From: Rhizopus sp. PT2906
Taxonomy: Eukaryota; Mucoromycota; Mucoromycetes; Mucorales; Rhizopodaceae
Assembly (NCBI GenBank): GCA_025529335.1
Contig: JAMYHX010000118.1
Coordinates: forward strand, 1-64,000
Reading direction: 5' to 3'
DNA length: 64,000 bases
Shown here: positions 53,524 to 63,871 of the stretch, piece by piece
Position numbering within the stretch: position 1 is the first letter of the stretch
How the letters are laid out: the number at the start of each line of letters is the position of its first letter
Translations under genes and position numbers: made by a program
Notes under the pieces: generated by a model
Told to the model about the DNA's origin: nothing
What the model saw: the letters and a program-made list of their open reading frames with translations, nothing else
Databases searched by the model: none

Positions 53524-56500
53524 ATGAATACATTATATGAGAATAACGATAACTTGGCTGAAGAGTGTGAGGATCCTCACTGTCACGGATGTCAAAAGGC
53601 GATTGAAGAAGGTTCAGTGGTTCAGTTTGGTGATGGCATTTGGCACTTTGAATGGTAATAGATCAACTAAACCCTTTTTTTTTTTTTTTGTTTTCTCGTC
53701 TTAACCTCGTCTTACACAGTTTCCGTTGTGCAAAGTGTCATAAACTAGTTGAATGTTACAGTAACCTGCTACTCTTACGAGACGGAAGTCCTATTTGTGA
53801 AGAGTGCTCTTATAGTTGTCATGCTTGTGGAAAGACAATAAAAGATGAAGCTATCATGACAGGTGTGTTATTATTGTTGTTATTAAGTACATATATATAT
53901 TTAATCTTTATTTAGGCGACGAAGCTTATCATGCAAATTGTTTTCGATGTATTCAATGTAGTAAGAAGATTGAGGATCTTGTCTTTACACAGACCAGCAA
54001 AGTAAGATATAAGAGTAGTTAATATGGTATTTACTTTCCAATCTAGGGCATTTATTGTACTAAATGTCATGAAGCCAGAAAACTACTTCGCCTCAAGAAA
54101 CGTGATGAAAGGAATAATAATGTAATATCCATTAATAATGTTGCTTCAATGTTTTAATCCTATTTTAAAAATAGAAGAAATCAGGGGAAGATACTAAACG
54201 TCCGATCCTACCCAATTTCCGCTCTTCATCCACCACTTCTATCGTCAATGCTTATGCAGAAGATTATCTAAAAGATCCTATTATAGGTATTTATTATGTT
54301 TATTTATTTATATACATTTCTAAACAACAAATAGATTCACGGGATATTACAGAACTAAATGATATGCTGGACCAGAGAAATAGTGAGGAGACCCAGCGTA
54401 ACACGGTTGAACCAAACACATGTTCACTAGAGATCGATTCATGTGATGCCATGGAATTAAAGAAGGAATTGATAGAGACAAGAAAGAAATTGAAGGAGGT
54501 AGAAGGCAAATTCAATAAGATCAAGGTGAGGGATAAATACACATTAAAAGGGATAATCAATAACAGTAGAAAAAAAAAAAAGACCATTAGTAGAAAAGCC
54601 CTAGATGAATTCCACATTGTGAAAGAAGGCTATGCGGCCGAGGTCACTGCTCGAAAAGAAGCAGATAGGCTAATTGTTCGTCTAAAGAGCGAGATTGTGT
54701 TTTATCAGCAAGCCTCCATCTTTAGTGGCCCTGATTTTATGCAGTTTACAAAAGAAGAAATAGAAGAGTTGAATCAAGCTCGTGGAGATTTGGAACAGAT
54801 TTGCTTTGACCTGCGAGAAGAAAGAGATAACCTCATGCGAGACCTTGAAAGACATTCGGAAAACATTGAAAAACTTCTTGCTAGTCAAAAGCCACAAGAG
54901 TTACATTGGGAACGATTACAGCATGCCTATCAACAGCAAATGGATTCGATGCAAAAGGATATGGCTCTTATCAAGAACAACTATACCAAGTTAATCAAGG
55001 CAAGAGAGGACATTATCTCCGACATGATTCTTCTCAACACAAAGAATGCTGAATTAACTCAAATGAATAACGATCTCTCTCGCAAGGTAATTGAGCGTGA
55101 ACAAGAAGCCAAGGCGGTCATTGCGGGCACAAGTTTTCTAGCCGTACCTGAAGAGAACACTAAACCAGATAAAAGTAAAAAGGAGGGCAAGCACAGACGA
55201 AACCTGTCGACAGGCTCAATCGGCATTGTCCATTCCAATTCAATGCCAGATATCAAAGTAACCACAACGACCGCCGATACTTCTACCGCGACTGTGACAC
55301 CGAAAGTGGCTCAGAGGGACAGCTTCAATGGCTCAGCAGCTCCGAAGTTATTTAAATTTAGAAGAAATAAGAGTACTTTGGGAAAATCGTCCTCAAAGTC
55401 AAGTAAAGGTGAAGAAAAGCTTATCTCGATTCCTTATGATACCACCCACAACACAAGGTCTCTCGAGCAGGTCTCGGAACCTTTTGTAAAAAGAGAAATA
55501 GAAAATAACAAGAGCAGGCATCATTTTATCGCAAGCAAGTTTTTGCGACCCACCAAATGCGAAGTCTGTGGTGAAAAAATGTGGCGAGTGACTGAATTGA
55601 AATGCTCAGGTACACAAAAAAAAAGAAACTGTTGGGGGGCTGTGATTCATATTTCCTAATAGAATGTAACGTTACCTGTCATTCCAAATGCATGTATAGT
55701 GTTCCACAGAATTGCAGTAGAAAAAGTAGCTTGGAATCTAACGGTCATGATGATACGCGCCATATGTTTGGTAATGATCTTGTCAAGCAAATACAAGCAG
55801 AGAAAAGTAAAATACCCCTTGTGGTCGAAAAATGTATTGAATCTGTCGAAGCACGAGGCATGGATTATGAAGGCATCTACCGAAAGTCAGGCGGTGTGGG
55901 TCAGATGAGACAAATTCAGCTTGCTTTTGAGAGAGGTGAGGTGCCTAATCTGATTGATGAGGAGAAATGGAACGATATATGTGCAGTGACAAGCGTACTG
56001 AAACAGTACTTTCGTGAACTCCCTAATCCGCTCTTTACATATGAACTCCATCCCAAGTATATGGATGCTATGAGTAAGATAACCATCGTATGTGTGTCAC
56101 ATCTTTACCCTAACATTATGTAGCCATTTCTAATAGCGCAGAACAGCTGCAGACGATGACTCAATTGATTCAGATGCTTCCTATTGAAAACTTTAATACC
56201 TTAAAGTACTTGATGGAACACTTGCACAGGTACAAACGATACAACCATGATTACCTTTTTGTATTGATGAAATGAAATAGAGTACAATTAAGACAAAAAG
56301 AAAACTTGATGACGTCCAAGAATCTTGCTGTCATCTTTGGACCTACTTTACTTCGACACAAGGATGAGAATAGGGATCTTTTGGAGATGAGCTACAAGAT
56401 TGGAGTCATTGAATTTATACTCAATAATGTTGATAAACTGTTTGTAATCGAAACCTTGGGTGGAAAGAACAATACGGAGAATCGTAAAGTTCATTTGCCA

Positions 56501-56605
56501 CCTGTTAACAAAGGGGAAGATTTGAGCACTGTTCTTGCGAATTACAACAATGATCTCACAGCTCTTCCTGCTGTACCTCCAAGAGAGAATGCAAACTATA
56601 TATAG
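53524..56605 (+). CDS. LIM-LIM-coiled coil-C1-RhoGAP protein
   Basis: About eleven exons, near 850 residues. Exon 1 (53524-53654) splices so that the zinc ligand Cys is completed across the intron (HFE|CFRCAKC). LIM 1 spans CHGCQKAIEE...CFRCAKCHKLV; LIM 2 spans CHACGKTIKDE...NCFRCIQCSKKI and YCTKCHEAR. A coiled coil follows (ELKKELIETRKKLKEVEGKF, EEIEELNQARGDLEQI). Then a Ser/Thr-rich region and a C1 domain (HHFIASKFLRPTKCEVCGEK, CSECNVTCHSKCMYSVPQNC). The RhoGAP domain has YEGIYRKSGGVGQMRQIQLA (arginine finger in the R-K-S-G block), VTSVLKQYFRELPNPLFTYE and NLAVIFGPTLLRH. It stimulates GTP hydrolysis on Rho/Cdc42-type GTPases and is similar to fungal Rga1. The C1 zinc-binding pattern suggests lipid-dependent membrane targeting. 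Confidence 0.9.
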
Positions 56606-56637
56606 CACATATCACACTTTTATATATAAATGAATGT

Positions 56638-56780
56638 ACACTTTACGCTTTATTCTCACACTAACAACAAAAAGTGAAATAATAAAAGAGAGCTCATCAG
56701 AAGCAAGGGAATGATTAATCCTTCAGTTGTTACATAAAAATTTACATTAAAAGAGGGGTTTATAAGAAAGAGAGGTTAGC
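56638..56780 (-). repeat. Dispersed repeat, copy C (partial, 3' half only)
   Basis: Minus-strand copy. The reverse complement contains CTCTTTCTTATAAAC, TTAATGTAA, GCTTCTGATGAGCTCTC and GTGTGAGAATAAAGCG, matching the 3' half of copy A in order. The 5' half, including the hairpin, is missing. It lies just after the RhoGAP stop, as copy B lies just after the ELP5 stop. Confidence 0.55.
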
Positions 56781-56954
56781 GGTTCTGCCATCCTCAACCA
56801 GAGGTTTAGCTATGTCCAATCAGCAGCTTTTTAAAATCTAAATGACGGTTTTGCAAACTCTGAAGTTGCGTTTTATTATTGTTTTTCATTCGAAAAGTTT
56901 AATAAATTGTTTGAAAAAAGCCCTTATTTTATTAAAAGCGCAGTGTTATTATTA

Positions 56955-57378
56955 TTATCCTGGGCCAACTTTTGGAATGTCATGATGTTCACTAAGTTTC
57001 TCTAGTTTCTGGTTAAATTCAGACACACGATCTTTATGTGATTTCGTTGCAGCCTTTGATACTCTTTCCATTTGCTAAAAAGATGTCAATACAACTGTGT
57101 ATAAAAACTGATTAAATAAATATTTACCCTTTTGCGTTGAATCTCTTCAAATTTAAGTTCTGCCTCAGTCTTTTCTACTTCTTGAAAAACCTCTGTTGAA
57201 CTTTCACGCAGTGCTCGTTCGAGTTTTTCTTTATCAGATTTGCTTTTCTTCTTCTTTTTTCTATGTCATCTCTTTAACAAAAAGTTCATTCATAGTCTCG
57301 TACTACTTACTTTACAGAAGAGGAGCCGCCTCCTTTGAATTTTAGCGATCCCTTCTTTACTTCGTCATAGGCTGACAT
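56955..57378 (-). CDS. FAM32A homologue
   Basis: Three exons on the minus strand (first 57311-57378) encode about 105 residues. The start MSAYDEVKKGSLKFKGGG parallels the human FAM32A MEAYEQVQKGPLKLKG. A lysine run KKKKKSKSD follows, and the C-terminus QMERVSKAATKSHKDRVSEF, then EHHDIPKVGPG, matches the conserved RxMERxxKxxKTHKxRVExFN...EHYDIPKV end. FAM32A associates with the spliceosome in the post-branching (C*/P) stage, where its C-terminal tail reaches the active site. Presence in a Mucorales-like fungus is expected, as it is absent only from yeasts with reduced spliceosomes. Divergent from ELP5. Confidence 0.88.
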
Positions 57379-57512
57379 TGACAGAAGAGAAAAGGAATAA
57401 AGTTCTCTAATGTTCTCTCTTGTTCGCTTTCTACTATTTTTCAAAGTCACAACAGACACAAGTCATTTAAAGTCCGTTACAGGCCTAGTGTGCAAAAACA
57501 TCACTCTTTTTC
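57379..57512. promoter_or_regulatory. 134-bp shared promoter of FAM32A and ELP5
   Basis: Very short divergent spacer. It holds AGAAAAGGAATAAAG close to FAM32A and a CATTTAAAGTCCGTTACAGG stretch close to ELP5. No named site. Confidence 0.45.
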
Positions 57513-58593
57513 ATGAATACACTCTGTCTGGAGCAAATACTAAAGAACAAATCGTCGTCATTCATTTTAATTAATGATACCGTTCGTCTATCGTCCTTAC
57601 CTATCCTTGTAAACATTGGTAAACGCGCACTTGGAGATAATAAATCACTTGTTGTCCTCTTGACAGAGACTTCGCCCAAGACATGGAAGAAACAGTTTGG
57701 CGAAACGGACGACATGTACATTATTGACTGCTATACTGATCCATACGGTTGGGACAACACAACAGACAGTGATTGCTCCCTTCTCGTGAATGACATTACC
57801 GATATTGAAAACTCCATTCTACTTCCACTCATCAAAAAAGTAACCAAGTCAGCACAGTGCACGATCCTTGTTGATTCCTTAGTACCATTGTTTATGATTT
57901 CACAGTTTAAAACTTATCAACTTGTAAAGACATTAGAAACATTGACGACAGGTTTGATATATTGTAATTTTTTTTTTTTAGTTGCTTACCATAATACTAC
58001 ACGTAGACACAACACATTTGGCAATTGGACATCATTCAGACATCAAACTACCCACATTATCTGGCATTAGCATTCAAGAGTCCATCAACAGATTAGCCAC
58101 AGCGATCATTCGATTGGAAGCTCTTAAAGAGCGTACACACTTTGACACACAGGTAGCATTAACGGGATTCACACCTCAGGATACATTTTCTTATTTGACA
58201 ACCACATCCAATGCTCTCAGCAAAGGAGGACTTGCACATATTGAATGGCGAAAGAAGAGTGGTAAAGTAACTTTTGAAACAAATGGATTTATTGTCAAAA
58301 ATGGAGTTCTTCAAGTTGTCTCAGCGAGTCAACTGACAGGCGTGAGTGCTACAGAACAGAAGTCTGAGGATATGGAAATAGACAAGCAACCAGATCCAAC
58401 AGCGAACTTGTCATTTAATTTGTCTCTAACAGATGAGCAAAGAAGAGCAAAAGAAAGCTTAGTCCTGCCTTTTATGAAAGCACAACAATTAGAAGTAGAA
58501 GAACAAAAGAAACAAGAGAGTGTTATTTACTATGATCCTGATGCTGCTGATGACTTTGATGATGAAGATCCAGATGATGATTTAGATATTTAA
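57513..58593 (+). CDS. Elongator complex subunit ELP5
   Basis: Exon 1 (57513-57923) and exon 2 (57982-58593) join in phase 0 (LINDTVRLSSLP... KTYQL|LLTIILHVD) to 340 residues. The RecA-like core of the Elp4/5/6 hexamer is seen in SLVVLLTETSPKTWKKQFG, LPLIKKV, TILVDSLVPLFMIS and TIILHVDTTH. The C-terminal tail LPFMKAQQLEVEEQKKQESV and YYDPDAADDFDDEDPDDDLD is characteristic of ELP5 (PDDDLDI end). Elongator modifies wobble uridines in tRNA (mcm5/ncm5) in the cytosol. The intron is GTAAAG...TTTTTAG. A repeat copy follows immediately after its stop. Confidence 0.85.
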
Positions 58594-58664
58594 ATAAAAG
58601 ATATGCGGCGGTGTTTTGACAACAAAAAGTCTTCCTATTTTAGGTGTCAATCACCATGCTCATG

Positions 58665-59065
58665 CACTTTATTCAGAAATTATGCGCACACTAATAGAAA
58701 AATGATAAAAGAGAGCCCATCAAAAGTAAAATAAATGTTTAGTATTTCATCAACCTATAAATACTTGCATTAAAAGAAGTAGATAAACATTTTAAATATC
58801 TTACAGAAAGCATATTACAGTGTGCCGTCGTCAACTGGCCCGGAAAAGCAAAGAAAAAGGAGCAAGCAGAGAGGAGAATAAGAAAGAAAGAGAGAGAGAG
58901 AGAGAGAGCAGCCAAAGGAACAGAAGGGGTTGAAGGAGTGAATAGGGCCAAAGTTTGGTAAGAACCAAACTACCCCCAGCCAATACCGGTGCTGGTTCGA
59001 TTATGATCTATAATACTACATATCAGTTTCTTACAAAGTAAAGAATATAACGCACATTATATACC
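58665..59065 (-). repeat. Dispersed repeat, copy B (near full length, minus orientation)
   Basis: Reverse complement of copy A over about 400 bp. Shared pieces include GTTATATTCTTTAC, TTGTAAGAAACT-ATATGTAGT, TATAGATCATAA, GGTAGTTTGGTTCTTACC, a C/T microsatellite (here about 58877-58908 as GA on the plus strand), GATGGGCTCTCTT and the terminal GAATAAAGTG. The hairpin GTTTGGT-AAGA-ACCAAAC lies at 58953-58970 and is perfectly conserved. Starts about 70 bp after the ELP5 stop. Confidence 0.75.
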
Positions 59066-59278
59066 AAGTCTCTATCTTCATTTTGTTATAAAGTGTAGAT
59101 CACGCTATACTCTGTATTATTGCATGTTATCTTTTTAATAATAAAGAAAGCATTGATAACCAGTGTAATTGATCTTGTATTGCGTACCAATAATTTCGGA
59201 AAAAACGTGTATATTTATTGCTGAAATAAAAAAAAGGGGGGCAAGGAATCTCTTTCTTTCATTTGATGAATATTTTTC

Positions 59279-61627
59279 ATGGAAGCAAAAGTTACTAGAC
59301 ATACTTCAACTAATCTCGAAGAAATAAATGAAAAGATCGCAAAGTTACTAAAGGATCCTGCAGAGGCTATTGACAATGTTTCTATTGATGTCGATTCTAT
59401 GAGTTTAACAGAATTAAAAGCCTTTGCTGAACGAGGTAGATCATGAAAAGAAAAAGAAAAAACTAGTTTTAAAACATAAAATAGGTGGTCTAGGTGCTTG
59501 TGTGTCAAAGGTGGATGTTTTAGCCAACACGCCAGACGATTTGATGTACCTGCAAGGTTAATTTTATATCTTTTTTTTAGACATAATATAAACATGAACT
59601 ATAGGTGAACGTATTGTTGTGCTGAAACATATAGAGGATGATATTTATATGGTAAGAAGCAAGAAAAAAAATAAAGAGAGAAAAGTCTTTTGAGAAAATT
59701 TACCAATACAAGAAACTCTAGGGATATTGTGAAGGAGTCATTGGCAATTTTAATGCAGAAAACGTGCATTTTGTAGAATTGGATCCTCGCGTATTAGAGT
59801 CACTGGACGCAGACCTTGATTTTACGGATCATTCACAGTATAGATACTCTGCAAGTAGTCACGGAACAGAAGATATAGAAATGATAAGAAACAGACAAGA
59901 GCACTTTATACGGGATTCTGTTCATTCTTATTCATCCACCTCCGATCGATATACCTCTCCAGTACCCTCATCTAGGCATCATTGGGTTAGTAAGCCTAGT
60001 TTTGAAAGCATAGGCACAGCTTCAACAACCTCAAGCAATAACCTGAAAGCATCACATATATCTTACCAATCATACACTTATTCTGAAGAAAACACTAGTA
60101 GTGGATCATATTGCTTGTTACTTGTTTTGATATCTTACTAGATCTTTTCTTTTTATAGATCATGAAGATCCTTTTGATACCTCTGCACTCAACGTTGATT
60201 ACTCAGATGAAGAAAACTCAGAGTTGTACAGCCCCACACCATCTACACCCAACGTAACAGTTCCCAAGACAAATAAACAGACGGTATCTGATGCTGCAAG
60301 TAAACCAGCATCTAGCTCACCACTCGAGAATACACGAGTAGACGAATATGGATTTGTCATCAAACCAGACCGCCCTTCCTTTAGGTATATACTATGAGTT
60401 TGTCTTTATCAGCACTAACTTGTTTTTTCTAGAACCAATATGACAGCCAAGGCTATGAAAGAGTACAGAGAAAATGAACTGAAATGGCTAACGATTGTGA
60501 ATAAACTTGATGCTGGAACAGTGAAAAAGGATGTAAAAATGAAAAAATTAGTAAGAGGCGGCATACCAGCATCTGTAAGAGCCAAGGTCTGGCAGTTTCT
60601 TGCTGGTAGTGATGACTATAGAAAGCCTCATCAATTTCAAAATCTGCTGGATAGACCTAGGATCGCCATTTATGATGTGATCGAACGAGATATAGAACGC
60701 TGCTATCCAGATCATATACAATTCATGGAAAAGGACGGTCAAGGGCAACAAAATCTCCGCAGTGTATTAAAAGCATACGCTCAATATAATCCTGACCTAG
60801 AATATTGTCAAGGAATGGGTCGCTTAGCTGGACTTATGCTGATGCAAATGACGGTGGAGGTAAGACAAGAGCTTGGCGAAAGAGTTACAGGATAATTGAT
60901 ATATTATAGGAATCATTCTGGCTATTAGTTACCACCATTGACAGATATATGAATGGATATTTTACGCCTACGCTCTCTCAATTAAGAATTGACGCATATA
61001 TCATTGGGCAGCTACTAAAAGATCATAATCCAAAGCTTGCACAGCACCTAGAGAACAATGATGTTTTACCCATCATGTATATCGCACAATGGTTTTTGAC
61101 AGCATTTACCATGACTCTTCCTTGGGAATCTGTCCTGAGGGTTTGGGATGCATTTTATTTTGAAGGTAAACAGTTATCAATACATTCTCAAGTATATAAA
61201 CCATCTTTGGTATGTTAGGCATCAAAGTGTTTTATCGTGTAAGTTTAGCCATTATGGACATTTGTAAAGGTAAAACAATAGAACTTGGTTTCCAAAACAT
61301 GGCATATTCATGACTTGAATAGATCATTTATTACACTCTTGTCCAACCAATTCAGAGCTTCTTGGCTTTTTGTTACATATCCCTCATGAATATCTTGAAC
61401 CAAACACACTATTAGACACAGCTTTTCGTATCAATTTATCGAAAACGGACATAAAGCGATACGCTAAAAAGGCAGGAACTGAAGACTCAACAGTAACTGG
61501 TTTACCATTTGAACACGGCATAAAAAACCTTCAAGTCGGTAGTAATGGACATAGTCTAGGGTTCAAAGGGTTCAGTGGAAAGATTGCAAAAAAGACTTCC
61601 AATAAGAATATGCATGATGTAAATTAA
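59279..61627 (+). CDS. SH3-TBC domain Rab GTPase-activating protein
   Basis: About ten exons, start MEAKVTRHTSTNLEEINEKI. The N-terminal SH3 domain is spread over small exons (LTELKAFAERG, IVVLKHIEDDIYMGYCEG, VIGNFNAENVHFVE). A Ser-rich linker follows, with FVIKPDRPSFRTN before the TBC domain. The TBC domain: LVRGGIPASVRAKVWQFLAG, IERDIERCYPDH (arginine finger Arg), LEYCQGMGRLAG (glutamine finger Gln) and ESFWLLVTTIDRYM. Then QWFLTAFTMTLPWESVLRVW (the conserved catalytic-core helix) and a C-terminal tail. Dual-finger TBC proteins activate Rab GTP hydrolysis in membrane traffic. Arrangement SH3 then TBC resembles some yeast Gyp and animal small-G-protein signalling modulators. The specific Rab is unknown. 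Confidence 0.88.
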
Positions 61628-61729
61628 TGGTTCTTCTTCATATATATACCTTTTAATAGAAAATATTCGTGTGCAATAATTTAGCCAGCTTTCTCTCTCT
61701 TTCTAATAATACCACAATAAACTTAATAT

Positions 61730-62115
61730 TCAGACAAAGGCTTTTAAGGTTTTAAACGATGCTAGTTTGTCTATCAAGATATCTATATCCCAGTAGACTT
61801 CAGAGTGTCTAATCCAATCAAGGCAGTCTTCTGTAGTGACAGTTTCATAAGCGGTCATAATTTTGGGTGTTAAAGTATTTAAAGAGGAAGTGGATTTCTT
61901 TTAATCTTTGACCAGCACTCCTCAATAAGTTTAAGAAAAAAAAAGATTATGGAGGCATAAACAAAGGTTTATAACCTCTACGACATACTGGTAACGATGA
62001 ATTCTGCAATTGTCCATAACAATATCAAAGTCATGCTTGTTGGGCTTGTTCAGGACATCCATCACAATTCGAATAAAATTTACAACATGATATGTAGTTG
62101 TACCTTTATTTGGTT
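61730..62115 (-). mobile_element. Tc1/mariner-type DDE transposase relic (C-terminal half)
   Basis: The minus strand reads NKGTTTYHVVNFIRIVMDVL, IVMDNCRIHRYQYVVE (second catalytic Asp in MDN), GYKPLFMPP, FLKLIEECWSKIKRN (the catalytic Glu in IEECW, DD34E spacing) and CLDWIRHSEVYWDID. It stops at 61730. Frameshifts after YVVE and after KRNPL, and a TAA replacing the Tyr of PPYSPFLNP, show it is dead. The N-terminal DNA-binding part and first Asp are missing. This protein type is abundant in Mucorales. It is oriented away from the Fanzor relic that starts 130 bp further right. Confidence 0.75.
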
Positions 62116-62248
62116 TTTCTTTTTAACACTGTCAATCTTGGCCTACAATAATTTATTCGTTATATATAAGTGACTGCAAAATCAAGGTAAAGAATACCAA
62201 TAGAATGCTGTCTTGATCTCTTTTTCTTTACTCTTATTATACTCCCTC

Positions 62249-63668
62249 ATGCCTCGTATACCTATTTACCCTGAAGTGGAGCAATTCATTGCTCTAAAAA
62301 AAACACACAAAGATAGAAAATATTCAACCCAATGATAACACGGAAGCCTTACGTGCCCAAAATTTAAAAAGAACTAGTAAAAAGAAACACTTGATGTATT
62401 TTTAATGTCTCACAAGCTAATTTGCATAAAAGTACCAAGAGAAAAGATGCTTCTGATGTATTAAAAGCAAGAAAGGACGTAAAGAGAAGACGCTAGACAG
62501 CTACCTACGAAGCATCATCCTCTACAAGTAGAATAATCTGTAGTTCTTACCAAGAGGAGGGATACAAATCTGCAAGAAGTCGCGCCTGTAGGAATTACAG
62601 CCTGAAACTAAAGGAGCTTCTTCAAATCAAACTTGGCTTAAATTATCAAAGGTATACTGTTTCCATTCCTTTTGCAAGCTTCAGTAAAGACCCCCCCAAA
62701 AAAAGCCAAATCCTTGGAGAAGATCAAAGCAATATCAGGTTTTATCAGGGAAGTGATATTGAAAGCACAGCTGTTTGTGAATTACTATATTTGAAACATC
62801 CAAACAAGTTGACCAATGACTTTTTTGAGCAAAACTTTTGGTATACCATTTCCAGAATTGTTCGTGCTGGTCCAGATAAAATCAAGTCCATTCTAAAGGA
62901 CTATCGAAACAGACGAAAGGAAAGGCCGAATGAAGAAAATTTGGACGTTGATCAACTCACAAATTCATTCGTTTATCTGTCCTCCACTACCACAAATGTA
63001 ACTTGAAGAGAATGGGCTAAGGAACTACGGACAATCTCTGTCAAAATTCGAAGGTCTGCAGTTGTCCAAGAGGAACACACGCCTCCTATCCCACAATACG
63101 AAAGGTATATACTCTTTTTTTTTTTTTTTTAGTATAATCTAAGCATTATTCGTATCTTACAGAAGGAAGAACAAAAACCGTTTTGAAGAAGGCGACTGCA
63201 AAAAAATGCCTATAGTTATCTTTGGTGACGGTCTAAGAAATAAAGACCATATTAAGTTTAAAGGTCTTCGACATGGTTTTTCCAACAAAATTTATAGACA
63301 ATTAAAGCACAGAGAGGGGACTTGGAGAGCTGTTTCCTTTCAATATCAATGAATCCAAAATCTCCAAGGTTAGTATTACAATGATCATAGAACATACATT
63401 CTAAACAGTATCTCTATAGACCTGCAACTCTTGCTTAAATCAAAACCTACAGAATCTGAAGTGTGGAAGAGATGAGGATGTCAGAAAGATCCATCAAGTA
63501 TTGAAGTGCAACACTTGCAATATTTTTTGGAATCGCGATATAATGGCCACCAAGAACATGCTTTTCATTGCCCGTTCTATCTGGAATGGTCATGGTCGAC
63601 CTAATGTCTTCACAAGACAACGTCCAAAAAAACTAATATTATCTGAATTTAAAGTACGAATGCTGTAA
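62249..63668 (+). mobile_element. Fanzor (eukaryotic TnpB-like, OMEGA) nuclease relic
   Basis: A decayed protein of Fanzor type. The N-terminus (MPRIPIYPEVEQFIALKKTH) soon breaks. A middle block reads SRACRNYSLKLKELLQIKLG, NYQRYTVSIPFASF, KIKAISGFIREVILKAQLFV, NFWYTISRIV (about 62831-62860) and KELRTISVKIRRSAVVQ. The C-terminus has PIVIFGDGLRNKDHIKFKGL (about 63206-63265). A 1-nt shift at the G-run (about 63316-63319) follows, then NESKISK|TCNSC across an intron (63369-63419). Next come VLKCNTCNIFWNRDIMATKN, a Zn-ribbon of two CxxC pairs, and WNRD carrying the RuvC-III aspartate (63537-63539). It ends at TAA 63668. The DPG-type RuvC-I site between NVT and REWAKEL is not found and seems deleted. 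Inactive, but diagnostic for the family. Confidence 0.8.
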
Positions 63669-63820
63669 GCAGATGGAAATCGCCAGAAAAAAATAAACAA
63701 GCAATGGTCGTCTATTGGCTGCAAGAGTTTATCCGTACTACGAGTTGACGCGTCATATTATTTACCGTATGTGGATGGATGTGTGTGTAACAGGTAGTGC
63801 ATAAAAGAAATGCCAGGCTT

Positions 63821-63843
63821 TTTTTTTTTTTTTTTTTTTTTTT
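63821..63843. repeat. T-run of about 23
   Basis: Homopolymer upstream of the MAPEG gene start (63872). Same promoter-like position as other T-runs before starts here. Confidence 0.7.
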
Positions 63844-63871
63844 CATACTATTCAAAATTAAAAAATATATT

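Noticed and set aside
58985..59010. GGTTCGATTATGATC in repeat copy B as a Pol III B box (tRNA-derived SINE)
   Set aside because: Copy A has GTTTTCGATTTTATG at this place, so the box is not conserved, and no clear A box or tRNA fold is seen.
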